Assembly: GCA_907163375.1 (NCBI GenBank)
Contig: CAJQUW010009219.1
Coordinates: 246,001 to 310,000 of the forward strand
Direction of reading: 5' to 3'
DNA: 64,000 nucleotides
Source: Prostheceraeus crozeri
Taxonomy: Eukaryota > Platyhelminthes > Polycladida > Euryleptidae
In this document: in pieces, positions 18,299 through 27,657 of the stretch
How the letters are laid out: each line of letters opens with the position of its first letter
Position numbering within the stretch: position 1 is the stretch's first letter
Notes under the pieces: generated by a model
Database searches by the model: none
What the model saw: the letters and a program-made list of their open reading frames with translations, nothing else
Told to the model about the DNA's origin: nothing
Position numbers and translations under genes: made by a program

Positions 18299-19633
18299 AT
18301 GTCAACTTTTATCGAAAGCAAATTTAGATTAGACGATCCCCCGTTCATTACTTACAATCAAAAAAAGAATGACTATATAAGAATTGCTATGAACCCCGGT
18401 TCTTCCAGTAGAGTGAATACAGGAGGCGATTTAATTTTTGAAGTTGACAATCAACAAAGTTATTTATATTTACCCGATTCATTTTTACACTGTGAATATT
18501 CTCTTTATTCTGATGCTGATTTTACAACACCATTACCTGCTATGGATAATATTACATTAGAAAACAATTTCTTCCCAAGATTATTCACACAAATGCGTTT
18601 AGATGTTGCAACACAAAATATAGAAACCATAAGTGATTCACCTGGCATTATTGATTCAATGCTTCGATTTGTAACAATAGGTGAAAATACTAAAATGCAT
18701 GAAATCGAAGGATGGTTACCTGATAACCATACCGGCATACTTAAAGATGATTTAACTCACACTGGAACAGATTCAGCAGGAATTGCGAAAGATGTAGAAA
18801 ACATAGTGAAACAGTTAAACAGTACACAAAATAGCTCATACCAGAAAAGACGCAATTTTAATAATAAAAGTAAACAAACTGTTAATTGGTCATTGTCTCC
18901 ATTATTCGGGTATTTAGATTACACTAAAATATCATATCACTTAAAATTCAAACTCATAGTTCATCGCACTGTAAATAATGAATCAATATTTTATGGAAAG
19001 GCTGGGAAGAAAGCATACCTAAAAATTGATAGACTTGAATGGTGGATTAAGCACATTACTCCTAGTTTAGAGGTTGAATTAACTATTACGAAACGATTAG
19101 ATACTAATAAACCAATTCCAGTAAGTTTTATGAAGCGTACTGCAAGCTCTGTCACTTTTACTGAACAAAGATTTAACTGGCATTTCACAAGGACATCAAA
19201 TACACCAAGATATTTTTTGCTCACTTTTCAAAAGAATGAAACGCCTAGTTTCGATAAGAACAATAATCTTTTCCATATTAATTCAATTCGAAGTTTACAA
19301 ATTTCATTAAATCAAACACGTTATCCTATTGATCCATTGAGATTTGATAACGCAAATAATCAATTCATGGAAGGATATGACGCTTATAGAAATTTGTGCC
19401 GGGAATTTGGAGTTGAAGCACAATTAAATCCTGTAGATTGGAAGAATTTATATCCTGTTTTCTGTTTTGATTTAAGTGCACAATCTGAAGATATTATCAA
19501 GACCGGTTGTGATGTGACAATTAATATTGAAAAGGCAAATTCCACAACATCATTGATGGCTTATGGTTTATTGCTAGAAGACACCGAATATTCTATTGAA
19601 ATTATTAATGGAAAGATGGTTAGGATCGGTTAG
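18299..19633 (+). CDS. major capsid protein (double jelly-roll) of the Polinton
   Basis: The protein has 444 residues and is beta-rich throughout. It has the N-terminal pattern of Polinton capsid proteins: I-A-M-N-P-G-S-S-S-R-V-N-T-G-G-D-L-I-F-E near 27-46, then YLYLPDSFLHCEYSLY. Later come ENNFFPRLFTQMRLDVATQ, a variable loop, and SPLFGYLDYTKISYHLKFKL. The C-terminal strand pattern is YGLLLEDTEYSIEIINGKMV. The family forms trimeric capsomers of icosahedral capsids. The start at 18299 follows AATAAAAAAATATA. It sits between the pVI-like and pX-like genes. It looks whole. Confidence 0.88.
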   Translation: MSTFIESKFRLDDPPFITYNQKKNDYIRIAMNPGSSSRVNTGGDLIFEVDNQQSYLYLPDSFLHCEYSLYSDADFTTPLPAMDNITLENNFFPRLFTQMRLDVATQNIETISDSPGIIDSMLRFVTIGENTKMHEIEGWLPDNHTGILKDDLTHTGTDSAGIAKDVENIVKQLNSTQNSSYQKRRNFNNKSKQTVNWSLSPLFGYLDYTKISYHLKFKLIVHRTVNNESIFYGKAGKKAYLKIDRLEWWIKHITPSLEVELTITKRLDTNKPIPVSFMKRTASSVTFTEQRFNWHFTRTSNTPRYFLLTFQKNETPSFDKNNNLFHINSIRSLQISLNQTRYPIDPLRFDNANNQFMEGYDAYRNLCREFGVEAQLNPVDWKNLYPVFCFDLSAQSEDIIKTGCDVTINIEKANSTTSLMAYGLLLEDTEYSIEIINGKMVRIG

Positions 19634-19636
19634 TAA

Positions 19637-19715
19637 CCTTAGGACCTTTGGTCCGATTGGTTAGAAAAAACCCACTACTTCGATAGGCTAAAGCCAGAGG
19701 AGCTTCGCTCCGATC
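19637..19715. terminator. short GC hairpins after the major capsid gene
   Basis: GGACC-TTT-GGTCC and GGAGC-TTC-GCTCC are perfect five-pair stems with three-base loops, each followed by GAT-GGTTAGAAAAA-like sequence. They are two diverged copies of one unit. They lie between the capsid and pX-like genes and resemble the hairpins elsewhere in the element. Confidence 0.55.
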
Positions 19716-19755
19716 GGTTAGAAAAACCAAAGACTATAAATTTTTTATTAAAAAA

Positions 19756-20229
19756 ATGGCGCAAGTGAATAATAAAACGGTTGAATTAAAACTACGTAAC
19801 ATCATTGACAAAAATACCCCTAAAACTATTACAATTAACAAAAGGAAGTATTACATAAGTAAACCAATGATAGAGAATATCAAATTACAAGAAGAAAAGA
19901 ATGGTGGAATTCTCCCATTAATTCCGCTAATCATAGGTGGTATAGCAGCAGCAGGAAGTGTTGCAGGTGGGACAGCTGGTATTGTCCAGGCAGTAAATAA
20001 AAATAAAGCAGAGAAGGCAGCATTAGAAGAGCAAAAACGTCATAATAGGGAGTTAGAGAAAGCTGCTAGAGGTGATGGAATAGTAGATAATTTCATTAGC
20101 AAATTAAATTTAGTTGATGAAGGGAAACGAGTTCTTAAAAATGTCCTACACAATATTGATGATTTGATTCAAATAAAAGAAACAAAAGACGGATCTGGCA
20201 TATATCTAAATCCTAGTATGGTGCGATAA
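19756..20229 (+). CDS. pX-like small membrane-associated virion protein
   Basis: The protein has 157 residues. A basic N-terminus is followed by a hydrophobic glycine/alanine-rich segment (about 52-80), then a charged helix and a C-terminus ending GSGIYLNPSMVR. Candidate protease sites are KNGG-I at 48-52 and ARGD-G at 104-108. A hydrophobic hairpin plus cleavable linkers fits a small internal or membrane-interacting virion protein (pX-like). ATG follows TATTAAAAAA. The assignment is by layout and neighbours; the exact family is uncertain. It looks whole. Confidence 0.5.
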   Translation: MAQVNNKTVELKLRNIIDKNTPKTITINKRKYYISKPMIENIKLQEEKNGGILPLIPLIIGGIAAAGSVAGGTAGIVQAVNKNKAEKAALEEQKRHNRELEKAARGDGIVDNFISKLNLVDEGKRVLKNVLHNIDDLIQIKETKDGSGIYLNPSMVR

Positions 20230-20245
20230 GATTTAATCTTTAAAA

Positions 20246-20690
20246 ATGTCTCTGGATAAACTTAAATTTTCAAATATGGATTTATTAAATTTAGCCTAAA
20301 CCAAAACCGCTGCTATAAAGGTGATAAGAACAAAGTTCCACACCACTTCGGTGGTGATATACAAAAAGCATTAGAAAACTTTCCTGGCTTTATTTGGGTA
20401 AAGTATAAAGGAGAAACATATACCTCATAATTTTACTGGCCCCGGCACAAGATTAGATTTAAGATTAAACGATGATAACACGCCTAGAGAAAATAGTAAA
20501 CCAATAAATAGAGTAGACGCCGCCGCTTATAAACATGATTTAGCTTATCGAAATCATGACCTAAGTTCTCGACATGAAGCAGATAAGAAAATGATACAAG
20601 AATTAGATAGTATTCAAAATCCTTCCTTTAGAGAAAGAATTGAAAGAATGTTTGTTAAGAAAGCTTTACAAGCAAAAATGCTTTTTGGGC
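20246..20690 (+). pseudogene. phospholipase A2-like region (parvovirus VP1 type), fossil
   Basis: Readable motifs include NFTGPGTRLDLRL (calcium-loop type G-P-G) and VDAAAYKHDLAY with R-HEAD following (catalytic H-D type). These are hallmarks of the phospholipase A2-like domain of parvovirus VP1, which is also known from some Polintons and adintoviruses, where it helps escape from endosomes. A further site LFGQ-G at its end fits the adenain consensus. The region starts with an ATG preceded by CTTTAAAA and leads directly towards the integrase. It looks disrupted, so I give it only as a fossil. Confidence 0.7.
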
Positions 20691-20819
20691 AGGGGATAGA
20701 TAAAACTTTAGTTCCGTCAACTTCGTTGAATGAAACGGCAGCAAAGCTGTCTGAGAGCAACGCTCGAACCTACGCGTCCGAAATGTCGAATGACCCAAGC
20801 CGCTATGCGTCTGAAATTC

Positions 20820-21600
20820 ACAAGGAATATAGAAAGCCGAAATATCTATTGAAGGTAAAAGTATTTAATAAAGATGATATTTGGAGTGCAGATCTAATTA
20901 ATATGCCTAATGAAAGAGGGTTTAAGTACGCATTGACCGTTATAGATTTATATACACGATATGCTTGGGTAAAGCCTTTAAAAAACAAAAGTGGTCTGTC
21001 AGTTAAATATGCGTTTGAAGAAATCTTTAAAGAAAGTTTTAGAAAGCCAAGGAAATTGTTTGTTGATAAAGGGTCGGAATTTTATAACCGAAACGTAAAG
21101 CCACTATTTGGAACTGTTTATTCAACTGAAAATGCAGGAAAGGCTGTAGTAATAGAGCGCTTTAATAGAACGCTAAAAAGTAAGATCTTTAAGAAATTTA
21201 CTGAGCAAGGAAATCAGAAATGGTTGAAGATATTACCAGGAGTTGTAGAAGAGTATAACAATAAGATTCATTCAGGTATTGAAGAAACTCCAAAGAATGC
21301 TTCTGACGATCCTGATTTGATACGAAAGAAAATATTCGAAAATAATTATTCGAATGAGAGTAATCCGAATTTACAGAAACGTAAGCCGAAATTTAAAATT
21401 GGGATAGGGTACGAATATTTAAATATAAGAACAAATTTGAAAAGGGCTTCGTCGGATACTGGACTAAAGAGATATTTGAAGTTTCTAAAATAAATCAAAC
21501 TTATCCGTTTACTTATGAAATTATAGATTTAGATAATGAGGATATCAAAGGTAGATTCTATGAAAACGAATTACAGAAAACCGAGCTTTAATTATTATCG
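20820..21600 (+). pseudogene. retroviral-type (DDE) integrase region of the Polinton, fossil
   Basis: The catalytic core is readable: D in WSADLIN, D in LFVDKGSEFYN and E in VIERFNRTLKSK, the D-D-E triad of Polinton and retroviral integrases. Upstream are VFNKDDIW and LTVIDLYTRYAWVKPL. Downstream are YNNKIHSGI and a basic C-terminal segment leading into sequence that resembles the usual chromodomain-like end. The enzyme inserts the element and makes the six-base target duplication. The region looks disrupted and is treated as a fossil. Confidence 0.85.
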
Positions 21601-22010
21601 TTTAACTCTAACATTATATCTAAAAATGGTACTCCTTTTTGTAATTTGTACAAAACGTATAAACATAATTGACCACAATAAGTTGTTCCCGGTTTTTGAA
21701 TTTGAAATGTATTATAAATTCCATTGCCAAGTATTGCTCTTACTTCATTTGTAGGGGGCAAACCGTATGAATCAAAATAATAGTTCTGCTGATGATTTTT
21801 AACGCCTGCTGACCAATGTACGCCGTTTTGGTCTGAAGTGTGAAGATTCGTTATGAAATTTACAGTTGGCTTATTTTTTAGGAATTGTAATTCGTCTCTC
21901 ATTAAAACATGAAAGTTCTTTATTCCTAATTGATTAGCAATTTTCTTTAGGTCGAAATTCGTTGTTGTCTGTGTTCCATAATGCTTTAAGAAGTCATTTA
22001 TGTTATTCAT
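21588..22010 (-). CDS. adenain-like cysteine protease of the Polinton
   Basis: The protein has 140 residues. The catalytic triad layout of the adenovirus protease family is visible: H65 in GVHWSAG, D80 in YYFDSYG, Q105 and C112 in IQKPGTTYCGQLC. The glutamine lies seven residues before the cysteine, as in adenain. The family processes capsid precursors at (M/I/L)xGx-G and (M/I/L)xGG-x sites; candidate sites are present in nearby virion proteins. The gene is convergent with the integrase. ATG at 22010 follows CATGTAAA. It looks whole. Confidence 0.9.
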   Translation of the reverse strand: MNNINDFLKHYGTQTTTNFDLKKIANQLGIKNFHVLMRDELQFLKNKPTVNFITNLHTSDQNGVHWSAGVKNHQQNYYFDSYGLPPTNEVRAILGNGIYNTFQIQKPGTTYCGQLCLYVLYKLQKGVPFLDIMLELNDNN

Positions 22011-23040
22011 TTTACATGAAATAAATTCTACTAACTCAACTCATAACCCATTCAGACCCGAGAATTAAAAAACATCTCATGCTGTTTATATTATATTTCC
22101 ATGTTGTTGCAGAGTTTAGTGAATTGAGCGATTTGTTCACACGTAGACGCGATCTGATTGGTTGAAGCAATCATCACTGATCATGACAACAGACTCTGAA
22201 GAGGAATGAAAGATAATTCTTCTCTCAGTGATCAGTGAAGCGCATACTCAGTCATTCTATCATGAAAATATATTTACACTTCAAACACCAGAAGAGCAAC
22301 AATTGTTCCATTATTCAAATCAGTCTACTAGCAGTAGACCAGAAGACAATAGAGAATACTTTCTCATTTACAAATATAAGAAGAGATCATACTACTGATA
22401 AAATTGAAAGAGAGACAATAAATTCTTAAAGTATTTATTGACTTTGCGAACCAAAACTCATTTCTGCCATAAGATTAAAATTCTGTCGTACGATAGAATT
22501 AGATCTGATAATTTCATTAAGAAATAACAATAACTTACATTGTAAGGAATTTCAAATTCTTTCAGTTTTTCTACAATTTCAACAATGTCGAATTGGGCAA
22601 CTTATCACTTTCAATTAACTTTGTTATTACACCAAAACTGCTTTCGATTGAAACAAAATCTTCTTCATTGACATTGAACACTTGCACGTTGTCGAAAGTA
22701 AGATATTGCTCCATTTATATTTCCGCTTCCCATTCTTCAAAATATTTCTTGGCCGTCTCTTGTTCTGAATCACTTATTAACTGCAAAAGCAGTGGCATGT
22801 AAAATGCGAAAGATTCTGCTGCGGTACGTTTGGGCATTTTTGTTATGAAGACACAATCTGATCACAGTATACAATGATAGAAGAGAGAGAAATGAAACAG
22901 TACCGCTGGCAAATGTTTTAACGTCATTCGGGCGTGCTGTCGCGCTGGCAACAATTAAAGCAAATGTGTAAACGTGTGATCACTGCATCATGCGTTACAT
23001 AGGCGCAACCAAGCGTTACCTAGCTATCTGCAAGACCTCC
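22011..23040. other. 1-kb stretch of unknown content inside the right end of the Polinton
   Basis: No Polinton gene is recognised between the protease and the right terminal repeat. Read on the minus strand there are short frames (for example 22571-22714, 47 residues, beginning MEQYLTFDNVQVFN) and a donor-like GTAAGT near 22536. It could be captured or decayed sequence. I assign no function. Confidence 0.4.
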
Positions 23041-23065
23041 AGAACGCCAGACGAAATGACAGTGA

Positions 23066-23517
23066 CACATTCTTAGCTATCGTCCATCGTTTTCTTAATT
23101 TATTATAATGTTCTAGTTTAAGTAATAATTGGGCTTCCTTATCTTTCATGTACCTGACTCTATCTTTGTGTTTTGCTATATCCATTTCATATGATAATGA
23201 AGGATATAAAGGGGCTGACGGTTCTTTTGTTTTTTCATCTTCCATTTTTAAATGAATATTTTTGTTCATGGGTCATAATGTATTTTTTCGTACTTGTCCT
23301 GGGCCGTTGTATCTATTTTAGCTGTTTTTTTGTATTTTTCAGGAGGACCCTATTTTGCATCTATTTTGGCCCATAAATTAGTGATTTTAGAGGTAGTTTC
23401 CTATTTTTGTATTTTTTTTATTTTGCATCTATTTTTACTGTTTTTTTTATAAATTTCAGGGGGTTCCTATTTTTTTTTTTTTCTTACTTGTCCTGGTCCG
23501 TCCAATATTACATTACT
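23066..23517 (-). repeat. right terminal inverted repeat of the Polinton
   Basis: Reverse complement of 7035-7482 with near-perfect identity, ending ATTACATTACT. It carries a second copy of the start of the first gene, including its upstream A-rich region. A further 25 bp of matching sequence lies just inside, at 23041-23064. Confidence 0.95.
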
Positions 23518-23523
23518 AAGCGG
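23518..23523. repeat. right target site duplication of the Polinton (AAGCGG)
   Basis: Identical to 7029-7034. Confidence 0.95.
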
Positions 23524-24196
23524 CGAACTTTGGGAAACACTGAACGAATGATTGAGCAATGTAACACATACCAAAAATTGTTTTTGATAGAAATAAGAAG
23601 ACTTTATTAAAAAATGACGAAATAGACCAACTGTCAGTTGATTCTTCTATAATTTATTACATGTAATTAGAAAATGTCATCTCTAAAATTGGGAATAGTT
23701 TTAAAATAATATTCGGTTTGCTTCAAAACTTAATCAAATGATAAGGGCATGTTTGCCAAAAAAGTCTTGATGGCTTAGTTGTAGTAATCGCATTAGCGTG
23801 TTTTTCGTACGGAAACTTTTATTTTTCGAGCTTAAATGTTACTACTAAATTAATTGTATTCACACTTCACTAAAAGCCGATAGCTCCAAAAGTGTCATTA
23901 AAAAGTGTTAACTGGACAGAATCATGCATGGTTGTAGGAACAGTGAGTGCATGCTGATCTCATTGATGATGGCCATCGGTCAGAAATCTATCAGTTATCA
24001 GAAAAACATGTATTGATTCCTATTAAAGGGCTGGGCCGAAACGACGGATTTTGTATTTTACATTTCTGTGGAAGACAATCATGTAACAATTTTTTCAATG
24101 AATGCGCACAATAGCTCGAACAATGTGCTAGCAAAGCCAGAAAAATTGACATGCATGGAGTTGGAGGGCGATTACGATTTCAAGGCCTAATATACA
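23524..24196. other. gene-free host flank
   Basis: AT-rich sequence without recognisable genes or repeats. Confidence 0.4.
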
Positions 24197-24270
24197 GAGT
24201 GGCCCAGAAGTCTTCGGCCTGGCACATCATTTTAACAATTTTTCCGGACCGAAGACTTCTAGGCCACTCG
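24197..24270. mobile_element. 75-bp fold-back, mariner-like termini
   Basis: GAGTGGCCCAGAAGTCTTCG at the left recurs reverse-complemented at the right (arms of about 26 bp, two mismatches, about 21-bp loop). Ends of the type GGTGGCCCAAAAGTCTT are common in IS630/Tc1/mariner elements, so this may be a pair of bare termini or a very small MITE. Confidence 0.55.
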
Positions 24271-24574
24271 AAAGTTTAGAGCAAAAATCTAAAGATCCTA
24301 TTCTTGGTTAATGACAACCCTTAAATCCGACTAGTATTTTGCTTTTAAAGCACTCGTGGTTCAGAGCCGAAAGCTGGGCTGCTTCTCTTCACGACTGTTA
24401 GATGCTACTGCGCAAGTACTTCACAACAGGGTTTGGAACCGGCCCACAAGTTCCAGGAACGCTGTCCGCCGACTCGACCGCAATTTCAGAATATCGACCC
24501 CACGTCCGCTTTTTAATCTCACTGGCCTGACCCGGACCGGTTCTAGACCTGCTTTGCAATTTACATAAGTAAAT

Positions 24575-24800
24575 AAACCTTGTTTATGCTCGGAGTCACA
24601 TTAGGCTAGCCTCTTTCTTTCATGTGGCCATCCACATGTTATCCATATATTCGACTTACATTCTTTTTGTGTTGAGTATTAAACAAGAATTCAGTTCATA
24701 GTGTACCTTTGTTAAAAGTCCTAGGTTTGAGTCGACCGAGGTTAGAGTTCAGGTCTTCCGGACGCAGAACGAACACTCCACCACAAGGCCACTGCGTCTG
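24575..24800 (-). mobile_element. tRNA-derived SINE, family A, minus strand
   Basis: Reverse-complementing this stretch gives the same element as 59043-59270: GTGGCCTTGTGGT A-box region, TCTGCGTCCGGAAGACCTGA, a diverged B box, a body with ATTCTTTTTGTGTTGAG on the other strand, and an end with AAACAAGG. The two copies match along about 220 bp with moderate divergence. Confidence 0.75.
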
Positions 24801-24943
24801 TAAAATTTAAGTGAACAGCTAAATTCATTCACTTGTCATTCAAACTTTGAACTGGATCAATTCTCATCATGCTTGGCTTCCTTAATGATTATTTGCAAAT
24901 TCTGGTCAGGATATCCCAAATATTTCCTTTTCACTCTTCACAG

Positions 24944-25366
24944 ACTATTCGTACCTTCACAACAATCGCTCCGAAGCCATCTTCCCTCATCGCTGGGTCC
25001 GATTCCGTTCCAAAACCGACTCATCTACCTCGTCGGACCTCTCCCCTTGCCGAAATGGCTTCTCCCATGGCCTCGACGCCGCGCGTCGATGAATCAGCGA
25101 CAATCAACTGCCAACGTCTGCTCTCCAACGTTAATCTTGGTCTTCGTGAATGGCGACAGTCAGGATTGAAGACTGAATGTACCTCTAGCTCCCTCATCTC
25201 GTCTGTAGCCTCATCATCAACCGGCGACCTGACGGAGGAGAAATCGGTGTCCACTTCTTCCAGTCCCTTAGTCATTCGTCCATTGTCCGCTGACTTGTCC
25301 GAGATGCAGCAAACATCGAACTCTTCTGAAGGTAGACGGCGATGCAGCATCAACCAAGGACTTGTG
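24944..25366 (+). CDS. exon of a Mondo/MLXIP-like bHLH-zipper gene (first exon recognised here)
   Basis: A spliced host exon of 141 codons. The acceptor is TTTTCACTCTTCACAG just before 24944 and the donor is GTG|GTGAGT at 25366/25367. The first 120 codons are rich in S, T and P, like the region before the DNA-binding domain of Mondo proteins. The last residues, EGRRRCSINQGLV, fit the basic region and first helix (family: EQKRRxNIKxGF). The next exon (43424) continues in phase 0 with TLHSMLP, as the family does with DTLHSLIP. Mondo proteins pair with Mlx and activate glucose-responsive genes. The basic region keeps E and R but not the usual H. Ortholog identity rests on this two-exon match from memory. 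Confidence 0.7.
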
Positions 25367-27657
25367 GTGAGTAATCGTCTGAACATACATGAATTGATTA
25401 TTACTGGGGTTGCACGTTGTTTTATTTAAACCTATCTATGCTGGTTCCCTCCGAAACTAAGCATTGTTCTGAATCACAAAAAATCTCATTTCAATATATT
25501 TTGTGTGTGGACTTTCCAGTGGAGGTATCCATTTTCCCTATCTCGCTCATCTTCGTGCTAAAAATAGCAGTTCAAGATTTAAAATAACCGATTTTGACAA
25601 TTTTTTTAAAATGTGGATTATGGCTATTAATCTCCTTAGTGACAGCTATTTGCGATGTCAAGTTGGCTAAATTTTTGTCGAGAGGCTACTTATGAGTGCG
25701 ACGAAAGATTTTTTGTGCTCTGAGTACAACCCAAATAAACGTGTTTGAAATGTACGAAGATTCAAAAGCAGCAATTTCAGTGCATCTGAAAAATTGTATT
25801 ATGCAACTCTTTGTAGCTTCTAATGTAGTTATAGAGAGGTGAACGACTTGCAGATGCCCACCGAATTCAAATGATTAGGAAAATACACCCAATTGACAGT
25901 TTATATGTCAACTACTGCTAAATTGTTCGATAAGTAGTATTTGTATAACATTTGAATTAAATACCTATTCAATCTCCGTAGCATGACAGATGATCATGAA
26001 ATTATAAAAGCTCTCGTATTTATAGAAAATTGGATGTACTCATATTTATATACGATGCGTTTCATAGAGAGTTATGACACAAAATGTGTCGTGTGAGGTG
26101 GATACTGATTTCAGTCTTAGGTTATTGATATCTGAAGATCGTACCATCAACTTCGAAGGCTTAAGTATCGTGCTAGCACTCTGATATCCTTCTGCCTCCT
26201 GATTGGCTGAGGGAAAATTGACATAATTGAACATGATTGTTGGAATCGATATTCGCTGTGTTGAAGGAGGCTATGCATGCGGCTATGCATGTCTCGAAAT
26301 AGAGAAAGGTCATAAACCACCTGATCTAGAGGAAGAGCTGATTGAAGTGTTGGGTTTTGAAGTCAGAATCTAGATTTCAAGTGAATGAATAGCGAAAAAC
26401 GAAATGGTATTGATACTTCAAAATGATTTTCAAAAACAAAATGTTGTTTATAAATGGAATTTGTTTCATCACTTTGACGAGATTCATTAAGTTGTACGTC
26501 ATAGACAAGCTCCTTTGTGGAAAATGAAATTTTACTGGATACCTAAATCTTACTCTCCAATTAACCGTCGTGCGCTGTCAATACCGCGATTGACCAATGC
26601 TGAGATGATTTCAAAATGCATGGAAGCAAGAGAAATCCTTGTCGTTGAATATATTTCCCTGAAACATTGTCTTTGAAATCATTCAACAATGACTATTGAG
26701 GACCATCGGTCTATGTTCGATGATGACTGTGAGATTACTTGAAGTTGAATATTTTGCAGCAATAGGATAAGTTTTCGTAGTTATACAAGAGGTTAGATTG
26801 GATGATTACCTTATTCATATGAGACAAGTTCAACCGGTTGTAAATATCTATAACTAATTATATCTATATTGATGCATTTAAATGCTTCAATGAAGATTGA
26901 TTAACATGCATGATCTTTCCAACTGAATGATGTTTGACTTAAAACCGGTGGCTGGCAGTTCAGTACAAAAAGGAAGAACTGATAAACAGAACGTCATCCT
27001 TTGAATAAGATGCCGCCATGAATTCAGTTTACAAACTTCCCAACATTGACTGATAACGCGAGGTTTGAATGGGCAAGATGAAAAGATGAAAACTTAACCT
27101 TCAATCGGAGATATTGTTCATTAGCGTGTTCATGTCGATAAATCATTTCTCTTGCATGATGTGAACTATGTAGAAAATAGTGCTGGTCTAGTTGTGTGGT
27201 AAGGTATTTCATGGTGCACGTGTACCAGTTGTATTCAGTTACGATCCGTTAAGAATGGAATTGAATGAGGTAGACATTCAGTCATAACCTCAGTGTCAAT
27301 AGATAAAGATGATGGTTGTTTCTTCGACGAAGAAAAGTAAAAGAGTGGGTTGAGAGTGCATTCATTAGTGCAATCTATTATGGTGGGTATATCATCAATG
27401 TATCTGAAGGAACATCTCTATACCTCTGAAGGGAATGTCCTACGACTGACACTGCACATGACAGAAGAGATGGTGTCGTATTTCGAACTTTTATTGCTGA
27501 GCATGTGCGCACCTGCTTCATGCATACTCACGAAACATCATTCGCTATAGAGAGTCTCCGAGAGACGATAACCTCATATGGGAACGTTTGGACTGGTCTG
27601 CTTGCACCTGCTTGCACCCTGCATGTTTGGAAATTGGCCAGTGCCTTGATTAACCGT
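25367..27657. other. start of the 18-kb intron, nothing recognised
   Basis: Intronic sequence between the two bHLH exons. No coding segment or element is recognised in this part. Confidence 0.5.

Larger units (their letters stand above)
7035..23517. mobile_element. Polinton (Maverick) DNA element, about 16.5 kb
   Basis: A virus-like self-synthesising DNA transposon. It is bounded by AAGCGG target duplications and inverted repeats that begin AGTAATGTAATATTGGACGG. It carries the defining Polinton set: protein-primed type B DNA polymerase, retroviral-type integrase, packaging ATPase, adenain-like protease, major capsid (double jelly-roll) and minor capsid (penton) genes. It also carries fibre-like, pVI-like, pX-like, zinc-finger and uncharacterised genes. 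It looks mostly whole, with about three or four breaks. The near-identical terminal repeats and perfect target duplication argue for a young insertion. It lies upstream of exon 24944-25366 of a host gene, possibly within that gene's preceding intron (inference). Confidence 0.97.

Noticed and set aside
22716-22838. Minus-strand gene beginning MPKRTAAESF
   Set aside because: The frame stops after about twelve codons and resembles no known family.
23024-23269. Second small gene identical in its start to the first Polinton gene
   Set aside because: It is the terminal-repeat copy of the 5' part of that gene, not a separate gene.
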